Below are positions 5,277-5,706 of a DNA stretch of 5,706 bases, piece by piece. A model generated the notes under the pieces. The model ran no database searches and was not told where the DNA came from. It was given only the letters and a program-made list of their open reading frames with translations. The position numbers and the translations under genes were made by a program. Within the stretch, counting starts at the first letter, position 1. Every line of letters begins with the position of its first letter. Source of the DNA: Candidatus Zixiibacteriota bacterium (GTDB taxonomy: Bacteria; Zixibacteria; MSB-5A5; SM1-73); NCBI GenBank assembly GCA_029933635.1, contig JAOZNS010000012.1:18806-24511 (forward strand), written 5' to 3'.

Positions 5277-5706
5277 ATGAGTAAACATTTCACCTTTCTG
5301 GTTTTCCTCTTATGCTTGGTTGTATTTTTTTTCAAAAATCAAAGTTTTGGGCAAGCCGATCAGAGCTTAACTACAATTAAGGTTTCACGGGCAGATACTT
5401 TGAAAAAAGAAAAGTCTCCCATGGGTGCTCTTTTAAGATCGGTGGCTTTTCCTGGATGGGGACAATTTTACAACCGAAAATATCTTAAAGGGATGGTGGT
5501 GTTCGGGACCGAGACGACCTTCATCACCTTAGCCTTAATTGAGTGGAATCGAATGAGCGAACATAAGAAGAATTTCGAAAATCCCAACTATCCCGACCGA
5601 TACTGGGAATTTGAGCAATTCCAGTTCTATGAGGATAGACGAAATCTATTTTTATGGATAACCGCGGGGATCGTCTTCTTGAGCATGTTCGATGCCTATG
5701 TGGACG
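5277..5706 (+). CDS. DUF5683-type membrane protein, N-terminal part
   Basis: The first 143 residues of a gene that continues past the window. Residues 1-27 look like a signal peptide (K at 3, hydrophobic 5-19, cleavage probably after S-F-G-Q-A). The DUF5683 signature follows: S-P-M-G-A (47-51), then A-F-P-G-W-G-Q-F-Y-N (57-66) with K-Y-L-K-G, a hydrophobic helix at about 73-89, a charged aromatic stretch (Y-W-E-F-E-Q-F-Q-F-Y-E-D-R-R-N), a second helix at about 124-138 and D-A-Y-V-D (139-143). The family is common in Bacteroidota and relatives and has no assigned function; it is probably an envelope membrane protein. The start is firm because a TAA directly precedes ATG 5277 in frame; a GAGG at 5262-5265 is a somewhat distant ribosome site. 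It is transcribed divergently from sir2. Confidence 0.8.
   Translation, partial: MSKHFTFLVFLLCLVVFFFKNQSFGQADQSLTTIKVSRADTLKKEKSPMGALLRSVAFPGWGQFYNRKYLKGMVVFGTETTFITLALIEWNRMSEHKKNFENPNYPDRYWEFEQFQFYEDRRNLFLWITAGIVFLSMFDAYVD

Overview
The window looks like a chromosomal segment from a Gram-negative bacterium, most plausibly a member of the Fibrobacteres-Chlorobi-Bacteroidetes (FCB) side of the tree or a related candidate phylum such as Zixibacteria or KSB1. This is an inference from gene content: a lipoprotein with a Y-Y-N-T-F-Y-N start after its lipobox cysteine, a TonB C-terminal domain, a DUF5683-type membrane protein and a two-subunit-type (class 1B) PyrK. No rRNA or other phylogenetic marker is present, so the assignment stays tentative.

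Layout: positions 1-156 hold the C-terminal end of an unidentified plus-strand gene. From 4902 down to 246 runs a minus-strand series of four genes: a Sir2-family NAD-dependent deacylase (4162-4902), a PflX-type radical SAM protein (3116-4018), a large TPR lipoprotein with a C-terminal TonB domain (1045-3138) and pyrK (246-1043). The last three are tightly packed (a 23-nt overlap, then a 1-nt gap) and are probably co-transcribed. The Sir2 gene has its own strong promoter and is separated from the PflX-type gene by 143 bp that contains a roughly 30-bp imperfect direct repeat. At the right edge a plus-strand DUF5683-type membrane protein gene starts at 5277 and runs off the window.

The 374-bp divergent intergenic region (4903-5276) is the most interesting part. 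It contains a pair of inverted repeats of 26-27 bp (4928-4954 and 5220-5245) that share a 14-nt exact core and bracket about 318 bp. Inside are a 7-bp-stem hairpin (4973-4995) and a perfect 7+2+7 palindrome (5084-5099). Each repeat carries an outward-facing TTGACT -35 box. The left one combines with a TATAAT just outside the repeat to form a near-consensus promoter for the Sir2 gene. The arrangement resembles a small non-autonomous mobile element (MITE-like) whose ends supply -35 boxes to the flanking genes. A shared operator or duplicated promoter is the main alternative.

Functionally, PyrK would feed electrons from NADH to a class 1B dihydroorotate dehydrogenase (PyrD), but no pyrD lies within the window. 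The TPR/TonB protein is an envelope scaffold, the radical SAM protein has an unknown substrate, and the Sir2 protein has the Tyr/Arg pair of desuccinylase-type sirtuins. Nothing in the sequence proves that these four act in one pathway.
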